The notes: generated from the letters alone by a model not told the origin. A DNA stretch of 64,000 nucleotides from JAMXLO01 sp963719805 (GCA_963719805.1 CAVRDF010000009.1:372001-436000), one strand, 5' to 3'. Shown: positions 10,337 to 19,296, counted from the stretch's first letter. Program-made: numbers and translations.

Positions 10337-11518
10337 GTGCGTGGCCAGCCGATCAACCAGTTGCCGGATAAACACATCGCATTCGGCAAGTTGCTGTTCG
10401 GTGATCCACTCGTCAGGCTGATGAACTTGCGAGATATGGCCTGGCCCGCAGACCATGCAGGCAATGCCGGCCGGTTGGTAAAGCGAGCCTTCGCTGCAAT
10501 AACTGACCTTGCCGCCGCAAGATGCTCCACTGATGTCCAACGCCGCGCGTGCCAGCTCATGGCTCGGCGGTGTCGATAGCGCCGCAAGATCCAGCGCGAC
10601 CTCAAAACTGAAGCCGGCATCGGATGACACTGCTCGCATCTCGGTCTGCAGGGTGTCCGCAATATGCGTCTGGAAGTGCGCCAGTTCCTGCCGCGGATCG
10701 TCTGCCGGGATATTGCGCCATTCCACACTGAACCGTGCAAGTCCGGGCATCGTGTTGGGCAGTGCACTGCAAGACATACCGGTGACCTGAAGCGTCGTGT
10801 AGGGCGGATCGAACCCAGCCTCAAAAGGACCGGTCTGCGTGTGAAGCCACGACCTCTCGGCCAACCATGCAATGGCCCGTCCGGCCACATGCAGCGCATT
10901 GACCCCGCGGTGTGCCTCGCTGGTGTGGGCGGGAAGTCCGCGCACGTCGACATTCAGGATGAAGCGTCCCTTCTGCGCCAGTATCGGCCGCATTCCCGAA
11001 GCTTCGCCAACCAGACAGATGTCCGGCCGCAAGCCTGATTCGCGCAGATCTTCGATCAGACGGCGCACGCCGTGGTAGCCGACTTCCTCATCATAGGTCA
11101 GCAATAGGTGCACCGGACGAGTAAGCTTGCGCCTGGCGATATCGGGCACCGCCGCCAGTGCCGAGGCAACGAACCCTTTCATATCGCACGCCCCGCGGCC
11201 GATCAGCCGACCGTGCTGCCGGCGCAGAGTGAACGGGTCGCCAGTCCACGATTGCCCCTCGGTCGAAACCGTATCGAGGTGACCGGACAGCGCCAGACCG
11301 CCAGATTGCTGTGGCCCGATGATCGCGTGGATGTTCGCTTTCAGCCCGGTCGAATCGAAACTCAGCCGATAAGGCACGTCATGCAAATCGAGCCAGGAGC
11401 GGATAAAATCAATCAGCGGCAGATTGGAATTATGGCTAACCGTGTTGAACCCGATCAGCCGTGCAAGCATGTCGATCGACGACAATGCCGCGTTGCCAGC
11501 GACTTTCCCCATACGCAC
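10331..11518 (-). CDS. argE: Acetylornithine deacetylase
   Basis: 395 residues of the M20/ArgE family, a cytoplasmic metal-dependent deacetylase giving ornithine from N-acetylornithine. Visible metal and catalytic residues are SGHLDTV (H80, D82), GRGACDMKG (D112), and TYDEEVG (E144 and E145, general base and ligand). The closing CGPGHISQVHQPDEWI holds the last His. The N-terminal LARLIGFNTVSHNSNLPLIDFI is typical of ArgE rather than DapE. Its 3' end overlaps the EAL gene by 6 bp. Ornithine from this step could feed the decarboxylase at 17148-18380. Confidence 0.88.
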   Translation of the reverse strand: MRMGKVAGNAALSSIDMLARLIGFNTVSHNSNLPLIDFIRSWLDLHDVPYRLSFDSTGLKANIHAIIGPQQSGGLALSGHLDTVSTEGQSWTGDPFTLRRQHGRLIGRGACDMKGFVASALAAVPDIARRKLTRPVHLLLTYDEEVGYHGVRRLIEDLRESGLRPDICLVGEASGMRPILAQKGRFILNVDVRGLPAHTSEAHRGVNALHVAGRAIAWLAERSWLHTQTGPFEAGFDPPYTTLQVTGMSCSALPNTMPGLARFSVEWRNIPADDPRQELAHFQTHIADTLQTEMRAVSSDAGFSFEVALDLAALSTPPSHELARAALDISGASCGGKVSYCSEGSLYQPAGIACMVCGPGHISQVHQPDEWITEQQLAECDVFIRQLVDRLATHS

Positions 11519-11583
11519 TCTTTGCCACGTGTCAGCCTTTGGAGCCAGGAATTATCCCGTTCTCATGGCCGAACTGTCGCTTT

Positions 11584-12030
11584 TCAGTGCGGCACTTGCA
11601 GATGCACGACAGGCTGACCCGTTTCCGCCGATATCATTTCAGCCACAAAGCGGCGATGGCACGTCATGTGATCCTGCTCGAAGCAGAGCAGGCAGGCGCG
11701 CCGTTCACCCGCCAGTTGCTTGGCCTGCGCCAACTCGACCAGCGCTCGGTCCGATCGCATGTGCTCGCGAAATATCGGCTCCATCCGCTCGGGATGTCCC
11801 GCACGCACCGCGTCGCGTCCAGGCTTCGGCGTGCCAAGGCCCTGCAGGTGCACATAGGCGATGCCATGCTCGTCCAGACCGGCCGCGAGCTGGCGTTTCG
11901 AGAACCCGGGCTTGCGCGATTGGGGTACTGCGCGCACGTCGATCAGTAACTTGACCTTTGCCTTCCGCAAGACCGCGAGCACGTCGTCAATCGTGCAGCC
12001 TTCGTAACCAATGGTGAGTAGATCCTGCAT
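11584..12030 (-). CDS. DUF488 domain-containing protein
   Basis: 148 residues starting MQDLLTIGYEGCTIDDVLAVL. The family shows the N-terminal T(I/V)GYE, then LIDVRAVPQSRKPGFSK (about residues 29-45), and a C-terminal LLCFEQDHMTCHRRFVAE with the conserved Cys/His pair (CFE, CHR). The biochemical role is not established; the conserved Cys-His set suggests metal or nucleotide handling, which is inference. The start codon overlaps the stop of the upstream lipoprotein gene (TGATG arrangement), so the two are translationally coupled and follow nudC. Confidence 0.78.
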   Translation of the reverse strand: MQDLLTIGYEGCTIDDVLAVLRKAKVKLLIDVRAVPQSRKPGFSKRQLAAGLDEHGIAYVHLQGLGTPKPGRDAVRAGHPERMEPIFREHMRSDRALVELAQAKQLAGERRACLLCFEQDHMTCHRRFVAEMISAETGQPVVHLQVPH

Positions 12031-12296
12031 CAGTATTTCTGCACCGGTTCCACACCGCCAGGGGGTGCCAACCCCTTTTCCCGCAGACATTTCAAGTTGG
12101 CCTGATGAAATGCCACGTTGAACCTTTCATCGCCAATGACGGCGGCTTCGTTGGTCTTGAAGGCGCCAGCGATGTACATCTGCTTCACCGCAGGGTCGTT
12201 GTATGCCTGACGCTCGCACTGCGCCACCGGACTGTTGTCGTTTCGGGTGCAGGCCATCAGCAGCAGCGGCACAAGCCAGACGAAGCGTATCGTCAC
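12030..12296 (-). CDS. Small hypothetical lipoprotein
   Basis: About 88 residues with a lipoprotein signal: a hydrophobic run FVWLVPLLLMAC ending in a lipobox (L-M-A-C), so Cys near residue 16 should be lipidated after SPase II cleavage. The mature part contains QCERQAYNDPAVKQMYI and ANLKCLREKGL, with two Cys that could form a disulfide. I chose the GTG at 12296, which overlaps the nudC stop as GTGA; a TTG at 12311 in the same frame is the alternative. Function is unknown. Confidence 0.6.
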   Translation of the reverse strand: MTIRFVWLVPLLLMACTRNDNSPVAQCERQAYNDPAVKQMYIAGAFKTNEAAVIGDERFNVAFHQANLKCLREKGLAPPGGVEPVQKY

Positions 12297-13219
12297 GCAG
12301 CGGTCATCCAATCCTCGATCAGCCGGCGTGCGATGCTGTCCATGCGCGGCAGGAGGAAGTCATGCGCCTCGCTGTTGGCGATCTGCTCGCGCGAGAACCA
12401 GCGGACGTCGAGCATCTCTTCCGGGTCGATCGTGATGTCCTCGGTGAGGCCTTCGCCGTAGAAGCCAAGCATGATGTTACCGGGGAACGGCCAGGGCTGG
12501 CTGGAGTGATACTGCACCTCGCCCACTTTGATGCCCGATTCCTCGAACACCTCGCGGCGCACGGCCTCTTCCAGCGTCTCGCCCGGCTCAACGAAACCGG
12601 CCAGCGTCGAGTACATGTTCGCCCGTGGAAACCGCTGCGAATGGCCCAGCAGCGCAGTGTCGCCGCGCGTCACCAGCATGATCACGGCAGGATCGGTGCG
12701 CGGGAAGTGCTGCGCCTCGCAGGCGGTGCATTGCATCATGTGCCCGGCGGTTCGCACATCGCAGACGCCGCCGCAGACCCCGCAGAAGCGGTGCCGCGCT
12801 CGCCAGTGCATCAGGCCGCGCGCGTGCGCCAGCACCGAGGCCTCGGGCCGCGGCACGCCCCAGCCGACCGAACGCAGATCGACGAACGTGCCCATTTCCT
12901 GCGGCAGCAGCGGCACCGGGTCTTCCGCGGTACTGATATCGACGGCGAACACCGCGCGTTCATCATGCAGGCCGAGAAATGCCCATGGGCCGCCCTGCAT
13001 GCGCAGCGCGTGCGCCATTTCGCCAGTGATGAACACGGCCTCGGGCGCGCCCGCGTCCATGCCGCGCACCAGGTTGCGGCTGCGCCAGACCGGGACGTAC
13101 AGCGTCTCTGGGTCGTGCAGCCGTGCGTCGATCCAGGCGGCATCTTCTCGCTTGTGGCCGATGCGATCGAGCGGACTGGATGAATAGACGTTTGGACGGC
13201 TAGCCAGGATGAATGTCAC
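12293..13219 (-). CDS. nudC: NADH pyrophosphatase (NAD-capped RNA hydrolase)
   Basis: 308 residues. The enzyme splits NAD(H) or NAD-capped RNA into NMN(H) and AMP (or 5'-monophosphate RNA). The middle holds a four-cysteine zinc ribbon (FCGVCGG and QCTACEA, about residues 144-166). The Nudix box GFVEPGETLEEAVRREVFEESG (about 206-227) is complete, with the EE catalytic glutamates. SQPWPFP, the hallmark that separates NudC from other Nudix hydrolases, follows about ten residues later. It is the first gene of a compact three-gene run with the lipoprotein and DUF488 genes. Confidence 0.93.
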   Translation of the reverse strand: MTFILASRPNVYSSSPLDRIGHKREDAAWIDARLHDPETLYVPVWRSRNLVRGMDAGAPEAVFITGEMAHALRMQGGPWAFLGLHDERAVFAVDISTAEDPVPLLPQEMGTFVDLRSVGWGVPRPEASVLAHARGLMHWRARHRFCGVCGGVCDVRTAGHMMQCTACEAQHFPRTDPAVIMLVTRGDTALLGHSQRFPRANMYSTLAGFVEPGETLEEAVRREVFEESGIKVGEVQYHSSQPWPFPGNIMLGFYGEGLTEDITIDPEEMLDVRWFSREQIANSEAHDFLLPRMDSIARRLIEDWMTAA

Positions 13220-13303
13220 GGAAACTGCTCACAATACGGGTTTCGTCCGGGGCCGGACGGTGCCATGCGAGGGGCGCAGCGGCAACCGTGCTACAGGGAT
13301 GAC

Positions 13304-14446
13304 ATGCAGATAACCGCCACGGCGGACAAACCTACGCTCGCTTCAGAGCCGATGGTGGCGAGAGGCGCCATCGTCGCGCTACGGCTGTTCGACGTCGCCT
13401 ATGCAATCGACCTGGCGCGCGCCGAAACCCTGCTCGCAGGCCAGACACGCGCTGCCAGACGCAGCCGGCTCAGCGCAACGCCGCCCAAGGCGATGGCATT
13501 CGGCGTGCCTCCGGTCGCTCTGCAACTCGAACCAGTAGCATTGATACTGGATGGTCAGACGGTGACGGCGGACGCCACGGCGCGGCTGTACGATTTCGGA
13601 GCCGTGACGATAGCCTTGCGGGTTGCGGTCACCGGCGCACCTTGGGGCGAATTCGCGGCTCGGCTCAATGATGTGGACCGCCAGGTCGAAACCGATGCAC
13701 GCACCTGGGATGAATTGCTCCGGCAGGTGCGGACCCTGGTCGGCGCGGCGCTGATCCGGCCCGAGGAATTGCGCATCCAGGAGGAATACATCATCGGCGT
13801 CGTTCACGCCTTCGATCGGCCGCTGTCCGCGGCCGCGTTGCAGGAGAGCGTCGACCTGGTGCCACTGTTATCAGGCGAGCAGCGCCCCTTGTCGGACGGC
13901 GCCCGCCAGGACCTCCTGCGCCAGCGATTCTCCTACTACACCGACGATATGGTCGTACTGACCTGGGACCGTGCCTTCGTCTACGAGCCACGCGGCGATT
14001 CCGATGTGCTGGACGTACTGGAAGTCGCCAACGCCCAGCTGTTGGAAATGCGCTACTACGACGAGCTGCTGGACGATGAGCTGCCACGTATGTACGACTT
14101 GGTCGCACGGGCGCGCAGAACGCGGACATTGCTGGCTTCCAAGCGCTTCGCCAATCTCGCACGCCGCCTTCACACGTTGGTCGCCGAAGTCACTGAACTG
14201 ACCGAACGCGTCGACAACGCGCTGCAGGTGACCGAGGATGTTTACCTCGCCAGAATCTACGCAGCCGCGCTCGATCTGTTCCGGGTCCGCGCCGTCAGCG
14301 TCGCGGTGGATCGCAAGCTGGCGATCATCCGGGATACCTATTCCGCACTGTACGACGAGAGCTCCGCCAGCCGCACCGAGCTGATGGAGATGCTCATCGT
14401 GATCCTGATCGTTGCCGAAATCGTCATCGCCCTGGTGCGTCCCTAG
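13304..14446 (+). CDS. RMD1/YagE (DUF155)-like membrane-anchored protein
   Basis: 380 residues from the ATG at 13304 (MQITATADK); a frame-compatible ATG at 13265 is less likely. The long soluble part contains EEYIIGVVHAFDRP (about residues 163-176), FSYYTDDMVVLTWDRAFVYEP (about 210-230) and a helical region rich in Arg/Glu. A single C-terminal TM helix RTELMEMLIVILIVAEIVIALV ends the protein. That terminal LE-MLIVILI-xEI pattern and the YxxDxVVLTWDRAxVYEP element are what I recognise from the DUF155/RMD1 family; the assignment is moderate. It lies 15 bp upstream of homospermidine synthase and is probably co-transcribed. Confidence 0.55.
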   Translation: MQITATADKPTLASEPMVARGAIVALRLFDVAYAIDLARAETLLAGQTRAARRSRLSATPPKAMAFGVPPVALQLEPVALILDGQTVTADATARLYDFGAVTIALRVAVTGAPWGEFAARLNDVDRQVETDARTWDELLRQVRTLVGAALIRPEELRIQEEYIIGVVHAFDRPLSAAALQESVDLVPLLSGEQRPLSDGARQDLLRQRFSYYTDDMVVLTWDRAFVYEPRGDSDVLDVLEVANAQLLEMRYYDELLDDELPRMYDLVARARRTRTLLASKRFANLARRLHTLVAEVTELTERVDNALQVTEDVYLARIYAAALDLFRVRAVSVAVDRKLAIIRDTYSALYDESSASRTELMEMLIVILIVAEIVIALVRP

Positions 14447-14461
14447 CGGAAGGATAAGCCA

Positions 14462-15877
14462 ATGCCGATACCGACTACCGTTCACGCGCGTATCGACGGG
14501 CCGCTGGTCATGGTCGGCTTCGGCTCCATCGGCAAAGGCACGCTACCGCTGATCCTGCGCCATATCGACGTAGATCGGGATCGCATGGTGATCATCGATC
14601 CCGACGACGGCGGGCGCTCGATTGCCGAGTTCGCCGGGATCCGTTTCGAAAAACTGCCGCTGCTGCCTGACACTCTGCGTGATATTCTTACACCTCTGCT
14701 CACCCCCGGCGGTTTCCTGGTGAACCTGTCGGTCGGAGTATCGTCTGTTGCACTGATCGAATTGTGCCGCGAGCTGGATGTCCTGTATCTGGACACTTGT
14801 GTCGAACCGCCCCCGGGTGGCTACACCGACCCGAACAAATCGATTTCGGAGCGATCGAACTATGCCATGCGCGAGTCCGCGCTGGCACTGCGGCGCGACG
14901 GTCCCGATGCAACGGCGGTGGTCGCACATGGCGCGAACCCCGGCATGGTCAGCCACCTCGTCAAGCGAGCGTTGTTGCATCTGGCACGCGATCTGGGGCG
15001 GCCGGCCGCGCCGAAAAGTCGCGACGATTGGGCTCGTCTGGCGCGCGATCTTGGCGTGAAGGGCATTCACATTGCAGAACGCGATACGCAGCGCGCCCGC
15101 ATCGCCAAGCAAAAGGACGAATTCGTCAACACCTGGTCGATAGATGGCTTCCTGTCGGAAGGCTTGCAGCCGTCGGAACTTGGTTGGGGCACGCACGAGA
15201 AGCAGATGCCGCCGGAAGGCGCGCGCCACGCGTTCGGCTGCGATTCGGCAATCTACCTTGCACGCCCCGGCGCCGGCACGCGCGTGCGAAGCTGGACGCC
15301 GTTGGCCGGCCCGATCCAGGGCTATCTGATCACCCACAACGAGTCGATCAGCATCGCCGACTACCTGACGCTGCGCGAAAACGGCCACGTGGTGTACCGG
15401 CCGACATGCCACTACGCGTATCACCCTTGCGATGATGCGATCCTGTCGTTGCATGAGTTGCAGGGCAATGCGTTCCGCCCACAGTCACACTTCCGGCTGA
15501 TGAACGACGAAATCACCGACGGCATCGATGAACTTGGCGTGCTGTTGTTCGGTCATGCGAATAACGCCTATTGGTACGGTTCGCAGCTTTCCATCGAGGA
15601 GACGCGGCAGCTCGCGCCTTACCAGAATGCGACCGCTCTTCAGGTCACTTCGGCGGTGCTGGCCGGCATGATATGGGCGATCGAGAATCCGCGACGCGGC
15701 GTGGTGGAAGCCGATGAACTCGACCATGAACGGGTTTTGCAGATCATGGAGCCATACCTTGGCCCGATGGTGGGCACCTACAGCGACTGGACTCCACTTG
15801 CCGATCGCGGTGGTCTCTTCCCCGAAGACATCGACGCCGCCGATCCCTGGCAGTTCCGCAACGTGATTGTCCGCTAG
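14462..15877 (+). CDS. hss: Homospermidine synthase
   Basis: 471 residues, the usual size. The enzyme joins aminobutyl groups in an NAD-dependent reaction (two putrescine, or putrescine and spermidine) to give homospermidine, a main polyamine of many alphaproteobacteria. The N-terminal Rossmann motif VMVGFGSIGKGTLPLI (about residues 16-31) binds NAD. LDTCVEPPPGGYTD (about 110-123) and AHGANPGMVSHLVKRAL (about 155-171) are typical of the family. It heads a polyamine block followed by agmatinase and ornithine decarboxylase, both of which make its substrate putrescine. Confidence 0.92.
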   Translation: MPIPTTVHARIDGPLVMVGFGSIGKGTLPLILRHIDVDRDRMVIIDPDDGGRSIAEFAGIRFEKLPLLPDTLRDILTPLLTPGGFLVNLSVGVSSVALIELCRELDVLYLDTCVEPPPGGYTDPNKSISERSNYAMRESALALRRDGPDATAVVAHGANPGMVSHLVKRALLHLARDLGRPAAPKSRDDWARLARDLGVKGIHIAERDTQRARIAKQKDEFVNTWSIDGFLSEGLQPSELGWGTHEKQMPPEGARHAFGCDSAIYLARPGAGTRVRSWTPLAGPIQGYLITHNESISIADYLTLRENGHVVYRPTCHYAYHPCDDAILSLHELQGNAFRPQSHFRLMNDEITDGIDELGVLLFGHANNAYWYGSQLSIEETRQLAPYQNATALQVTSAVLAGMIWAIENPRRGVVEADELDHERVLQIMEPYLGPMVGTYSDWTPLADRGGLFPEDIDAADPWQFRNVIVR

Positions 15878-15890
15878 TGCCGCGCCAGTG

Positions 15891-15915
15891 TCATTGCGAG
15901 CGAAGCGAAGCAATC
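15891..15915 (+). repeat. Dispersed GTCATTGCGAG-type repeat, copy 1
   Basis: Twenty-five bases (beginning TCATTGCGAGCGAAG) are identical to 23229-23253, and the preceding GTG is shared too. It sits between hss and speB, ending 7 bp before the first candidate agmatinase start, so it occupies the normal ribosome-binding region. On the opposite strand it would read as the LLRFARNDT-type peptide often seen in GC-rich genomes carrying this repeat. Confidence 0.85.
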
Positions 15916-15922
15916 TCGGTCG

Positions 15923-16852
15923 ATGGCGGGCGCGATGACTGACATACCGACCTTCGCAACACCAGGCAGCTTCCTCGGCCTCACCCGCCACACCCCCGAC
16001 GCGGACTTCGTGATCGCCGGCATCCCGCTCGATATCGGCACCACCAACCGCTCCGGTGCGCGCGACGGACCGCGCGCCATCCGCCATGCCAGCCGCATGC
16101 TGACCGATGGCGAGCATCCGGAATTCTGGGTCGAACCCGGGACCATGAACGTCGCCGATATCGGCGACCTGCAGATCGCGCTCGGCGACATTCCGGCAAG
16201 CCTGCAATTGGTTGAACAGCAGGCAACCACCCTGTCCCACCTCATCGCCCTGGGCGGCGAGCACGGCATCACGCTTCCGCTGCTGCGCGCCTTATCGAAG
16301 CGTCTAGGCCGCAAACTGGCGCTGGTGCACTTCGACGCGCACGTAGACACCTGGCCGACAAATTTCGGCCAAGCCTACGCCCACGGCTCCGTCTTCTATC
16401 ACGCCATCGAGGAAGGCCTGGTCGATCCCCGCGCGATGATCCAGATCGGCATCCGCTCGCCGGTACAGCGCGAAGTATGGGACTGGACCATCGGCCAAGG
16501 CGTCACCGTGCTCAGCGCACAGGACGTGCACGCCCTCACCCCCGACGCGGTCGCGCAACGGATTCGCCACACGGTCGGCGATGCGCCGGCCTATCTCAGC
16601 TTCGACATCGATGCGCTGGATCCAGCGTTCGCGCCTGGCACGGGGACGCCGGAAATCGGCGGCCTCGCGTCCTGGCAGGCGCAGGCAATTCTGCGTCGCC
16701 TCCACGGTATTGCGTTTTCCGGCATGGATGTCGTGGAGGTAGCACCAGCTTACGACATTGCGGAGATCACCGCACTCGCCGCGGCAACCGTTGTTTGGGA
16801 GTATCTGGCGCTCATGTCCTCAGCGCCTGCCTCACCAATCATAAACGCATAA
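15923..16852 (+). CDS. speB: Agmatinase (ureohydrolase family)
   Basis: 309 residues of the arginase/agmatinase fold; the reaction is agmatine to putrescine plus urea using two Mn ions. Ligand motifs are GGEHGIT (His, about residue 113), HFDAHVDTW (Asp, His, Asp, about 136-144) and SFDIDALDPAFAPGTGTPE (Asp pair, about 226-244). The GTG(T/A)PE stretch favours agmatinase-like members, although related guanidino hydrolases are possible. Two ATGs compete (15923 and 15935). Neither has a clear Shine-Dalgarno because a dispersed repeat lies at 15891-15915. Confidence 0.85.
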   Translation: MAGAMTDIPTFATPGSFLGLTRHTPDADFVIAGIPLDIGTTNRSGARDGPRAIRHASRMLTDGEHPEFWVEPGTMNVADIGDLQIALGDIPASLQLVEQQATTLSHLIALGGEHGITLPLLRALSKRLGRKLALVHFDAHVDTWPTNFGQAYAHGSVFYHAIEEGLVDPRAMIQIGIRSPVQREVWDWTIGQGVTVLSAQDVHALTPDAVAQRIRHTVGDAPAYLSFDIDALDPAFAPGTGTPEIGGLASWQAQAILRRLHGIAFSGMDVVEVAPAYDIAEITALAAATVVWEYLALMSSAPASPIINA

Positions 16853-16904
16853 CACGCGCGCCCGATTTGTCCCTATATGCGCGGCCCCGCTCGTCCTCTG
16901 GATG

Positions 16905-17130
16905 AGCGGTGCTTCACGCATCGCACGTGCCGCGAGCCCCTCAGGGGCACAGCAACGACGTAACGCGTCCTTTTCGGTCGGTCCGGTCCGTTTGTGGGGC
17001 CGGGGTCGTTAGGGAGCCGCCTATGTTGGCTGAACGGTTCGCTGCGGAGCGAAGTCCTCGCAGCTTCGACTGAGTCAATCGCCGCGGCGCATTCGCGCGG
17101 CGTTGGCTGTCTTCCTGTCTCGGTCGCTTG
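16905..17130 (+). ncRNA. speF-type leader RNA upstream of ornithine decarboxylase
   Basis: The 295 bp between speB and the decarboxylase hold no gene but are strongly structured. They contain a GCCCC-TCA-GGGGC hairpin near 16909, GGTCGGTCCGGTCCG (about 16976-16990), GGAGCCGCCTATGTTGGCTG (about 17012-17031), and a GC-rich hairpin CGCCGCGGCGCATTCGCGCGGCG (about 17080-17102). A further 9-bp hairpin lies upstream at 16890-16910 (CGCTCGTCC-TCT-GGATGAGCG). This position and the GGTCGGTCCGGTCCG and CCGCCTATGTTGGCTG blocks match what I remember of the alphaproteobacterial speF motif (Rfam speF), a cis-regulatory leader of ornithine decarboxylase. The boundaries are approximate and I could not run a covariance search. 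Confidence 0.65.
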
Positions 17131-17147
17131 CTCGCGAGGATATCGCC

Positions 17148-18380
17148 ATGAACACTGTACGCGTCCGCACCGCTGTTTCTCCGTTGCGCCGCCGCTTTCC
17201 CGACGTTGCCGCACCGCTGCCTTCGGTCGATGACGTGATCGCCACGCAGCGCCCGGAAGAGCCGGTGCACTGCCTGCGTCCGGCCGCCGTGCGCGCCAAT
17301 GCGCGTGCGTTCGTACAGGGCTTCCCCGGCGACGTGATGTATGCGGTGAAGTGCAATCCCGAGCCTGCGATCCTGCGCGCGCTGCACGCCGGTGGCGTCA
17401 CGCATTTCGACTGCGCGTCGATCGGCGAAGTATCGCTGGTGCGGCAGATGTTCCCCACTGCCGCGATCCACTTCATGCACCCGGTCAAGCCACGCGGCAC
17501 GATCCGCGAAACCTGGGCGCGGCACGGCGTGCGCGACTACGCTCTCGACAGCACCGAGGAGCTGGCGAAGATCTTGCACGAAACCGCGGCAACCGGAGTC
17601 GCCGGCGACCTCGGCCTCATCGTGCGCCTGGCGTTGCCGAGAGGCTCCGCGATGCTCGATCTGTCCGGCAAGTTCGGCGCGTCGCCTGATGCGGCGGCTG
17701 AATTGCTGCGTGCCTCACGGCCGCACGCCGTCCGCCTGGGGCTGAGCTTCCATGTCGGCTCGCAGTGCCTCGATCCGTTGGCCTGGCGCGCCGCACTGGC
17801 ACTCGCACGCGAGGTGATCGCCATTGCCGGCGTAGCCGTCGACGTGATCGATATTGGCGGCGGTTTTCCGGTCCCATACCCCGACATCGAGCCGCCACCA
17901 ATCGGCGCTTTCCTCGCCGAGATCGAGGCCGGCGTCGAGCGACTTGGCCTGCCGAATGCTCGTCTGTGGGCGGAACCCGGCCGTGCTCTCGTCGCCGGCG
18001 GCGCATCTGTCGTCGTGCAGGTTCAACACCGCCGCGGCGATGCGCTGTACATCAGCGATGGCGTGTACGGCGCGCTGGCCGACGCCGGCGAACTCGGCTT
18101 TCGCTATCCGGTGCGGTTGATCCGTCCGGACGGTGCGCAGCCATCCACCCAACACATTGGCTTCTCGTTCTTTGGCCCCACCTGCGACAGCGCTGACAAG
18201 ATGCGCGGGCCGTTCCACCTGCCGGCGGACACAACGGAAGGCGACTGGATCGAAATCGGCCAACTCGGTGCCTACGGCGGCTGCATGCGCACTGCGTTCA
18301 ATGGGTTCGATCGCGCCAGGCTGGTCGAGGTGGCCGATGCACCCCTGATGCACGCGGCACCGTTGCCATTGGCCGCCTGA
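17148..18380 (+). CDS. Ornithine decarboxylase (type III PLP fold)
   Basis: 410 residues of the eukaryotic-like (alanine racemase-fold) ornithine/lysine decarboxylases; product putrescine. The PLP lysine is in VMYAVKCNPEP (about residue 68). The substrate and phosphate-binding region is GLSFHVGSQC and IDIGGGFPVPYPD, and the active-site Cys/Asp motif is FFGPTCDSADKM (about 341-352). It starts at ATG 17148 with GAGGA seven bases upstream; the frame is open a little further but lacks an RBS. The speF-type leader supports the ornithine assignment over lysine. Its stop directly abuts the convergent LysR gene. Confidence 0.88.
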   Translation: MNTVRVRTAVSPLRRRFPDVAAPLPSVDDVIATQRPEEPVHCLRPAAVRANARAFVQGFPGDVMYAVKCNPEPAILRALHAGGVTHFDCASIGEVSLVRQMFPTAAIHFMHPVKPRGTIRETWARHGVRDYALDSTEELAKILHETAATGVAGDLGLIVRLALPRGSAMLDLSGKFGASPDAAAELLRASRPHAVRLGLSFHVGSQCLDPLAWRAALALAREVIAIAGVAVDVIDIGGGFPVPYPDIEPPPIGAFLAEIEAGVERLGLPNARLWAEPGRALVAGGASVVVQVQHRRGDALYISDGVYGALADAGELGFRYPVRLIRPDGAQPSTQHIGFSFFGPTCDSADKMRGPFHLPADTTEGDWIEIGQLGAYGGCMRTAFNGFDRARLVEVADAPLMHAAPLPLAA

Positions 18381-19296
18381 TTACGGCGGCGGTGGCGCAA
18401 CCGCGCCCGGGGCGACCGAGCCGATGAGCCAATCGCGGAATAGCGCGATCTTTGGCGCGTCGGCGGTCACCTCGGGTGCCACGATGTAGTACCCGGCATC
18501 GCCCGGCAGTACGATGTTGAACGGCACCACCAATCGCCCGGCGGCGATGTCGGACTTCAACGAAGCGATTACGGCCGAGTGCAACGCCAAGTCCTTCCAC
18601 GGCCGCCTGGATCGCCATGAAGCTCTGATCGAAGCTGAGCCCGCGGCGCGTTGCGATCGATACAGGCAGTCCCGCGGCGGTGAGCCAGAGCTGCCAGTCT
18701 TCGCGTGACACCGTGGCGTGCAGCAATGTGTGGTGCTGCAAATCCTCCGGTTTGCGCAGCGGATGTTCGCCATCCTGGAGCGACGGGCTGCAGACCGGGA
18801 ACATGTCCTCGGCCATCAGCCAGTCGGTGCGCAGTCCCGGCCAGACGCCGTGGCCATAGCGCACCGCCATATCGACTTCCTCACGCTGGAAATCGACCAG
18901 ATGCGACGACGTGCTGATCCGCACCTCGATGCCTGGATTGACGTCCTGGAATGCGGCCACGCGAGTCACCAGCCATTTCGCGGCAAGCGATGGCGTGGTG
19001 CTGACGGTCAGCACGCCGTCGCGCTCGGAGCGGCGCAGGCGTGCCGTGGCGCGCCGCAGATCCTCAAACGCGCCGCGCACGGCGGGCAGATAGTCCTGCG
19101 CCTCGCGGGTGAGTTCCAGCGCGCGATTGCGGCGCACGAACAGCTTGATGCCCAGTTGCTCCTCCAGGCGCCGGATCAGGTGGCTGATCGCCGTCTGGGT
19201 GACATTCAGCTCATCCGCCGCACGGGTGAAGCTGAGATGACGCGCCGCCGCCTCGAACGCGCGCAGGCCGGTCAATGACGGAAGAGTGAGCGCCAT
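18381..19296 (-). pseudogene. LysR-family regulator (GcvA-like), single frameshift
   Basis: The N-terminal winged helix is intact (GLRAFEAAARHLSFTRAADELNVTQTAISHLIRRLEEQLG, residues about 10-49), followed by the LysR substrate-binding core. The frame breaks at about 18548-18555, after ALGRNRFVE. The rest of the family sequence (SDIAAGRLVVPFNIVLPGDAGYYIV) continues in the next frame to the stop at 18381. Removing one G before TCC gives RNRFVESDIAAGRL, the normal family spacing. This break is not at GTAC. It could be a recent mutation or an assembly error. The gene diverges from the DUF1127 gene and ends flush with the decarboxylase. Confidence 0.8.

Noticed and set aside
12203..13183. A 326-codon plus-strand frame opposite nudC
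   Set aside because: nudC has zinc ribbon, Nudix box and SQPWPFP on the other strand; the plus frame is a compositional shadow.
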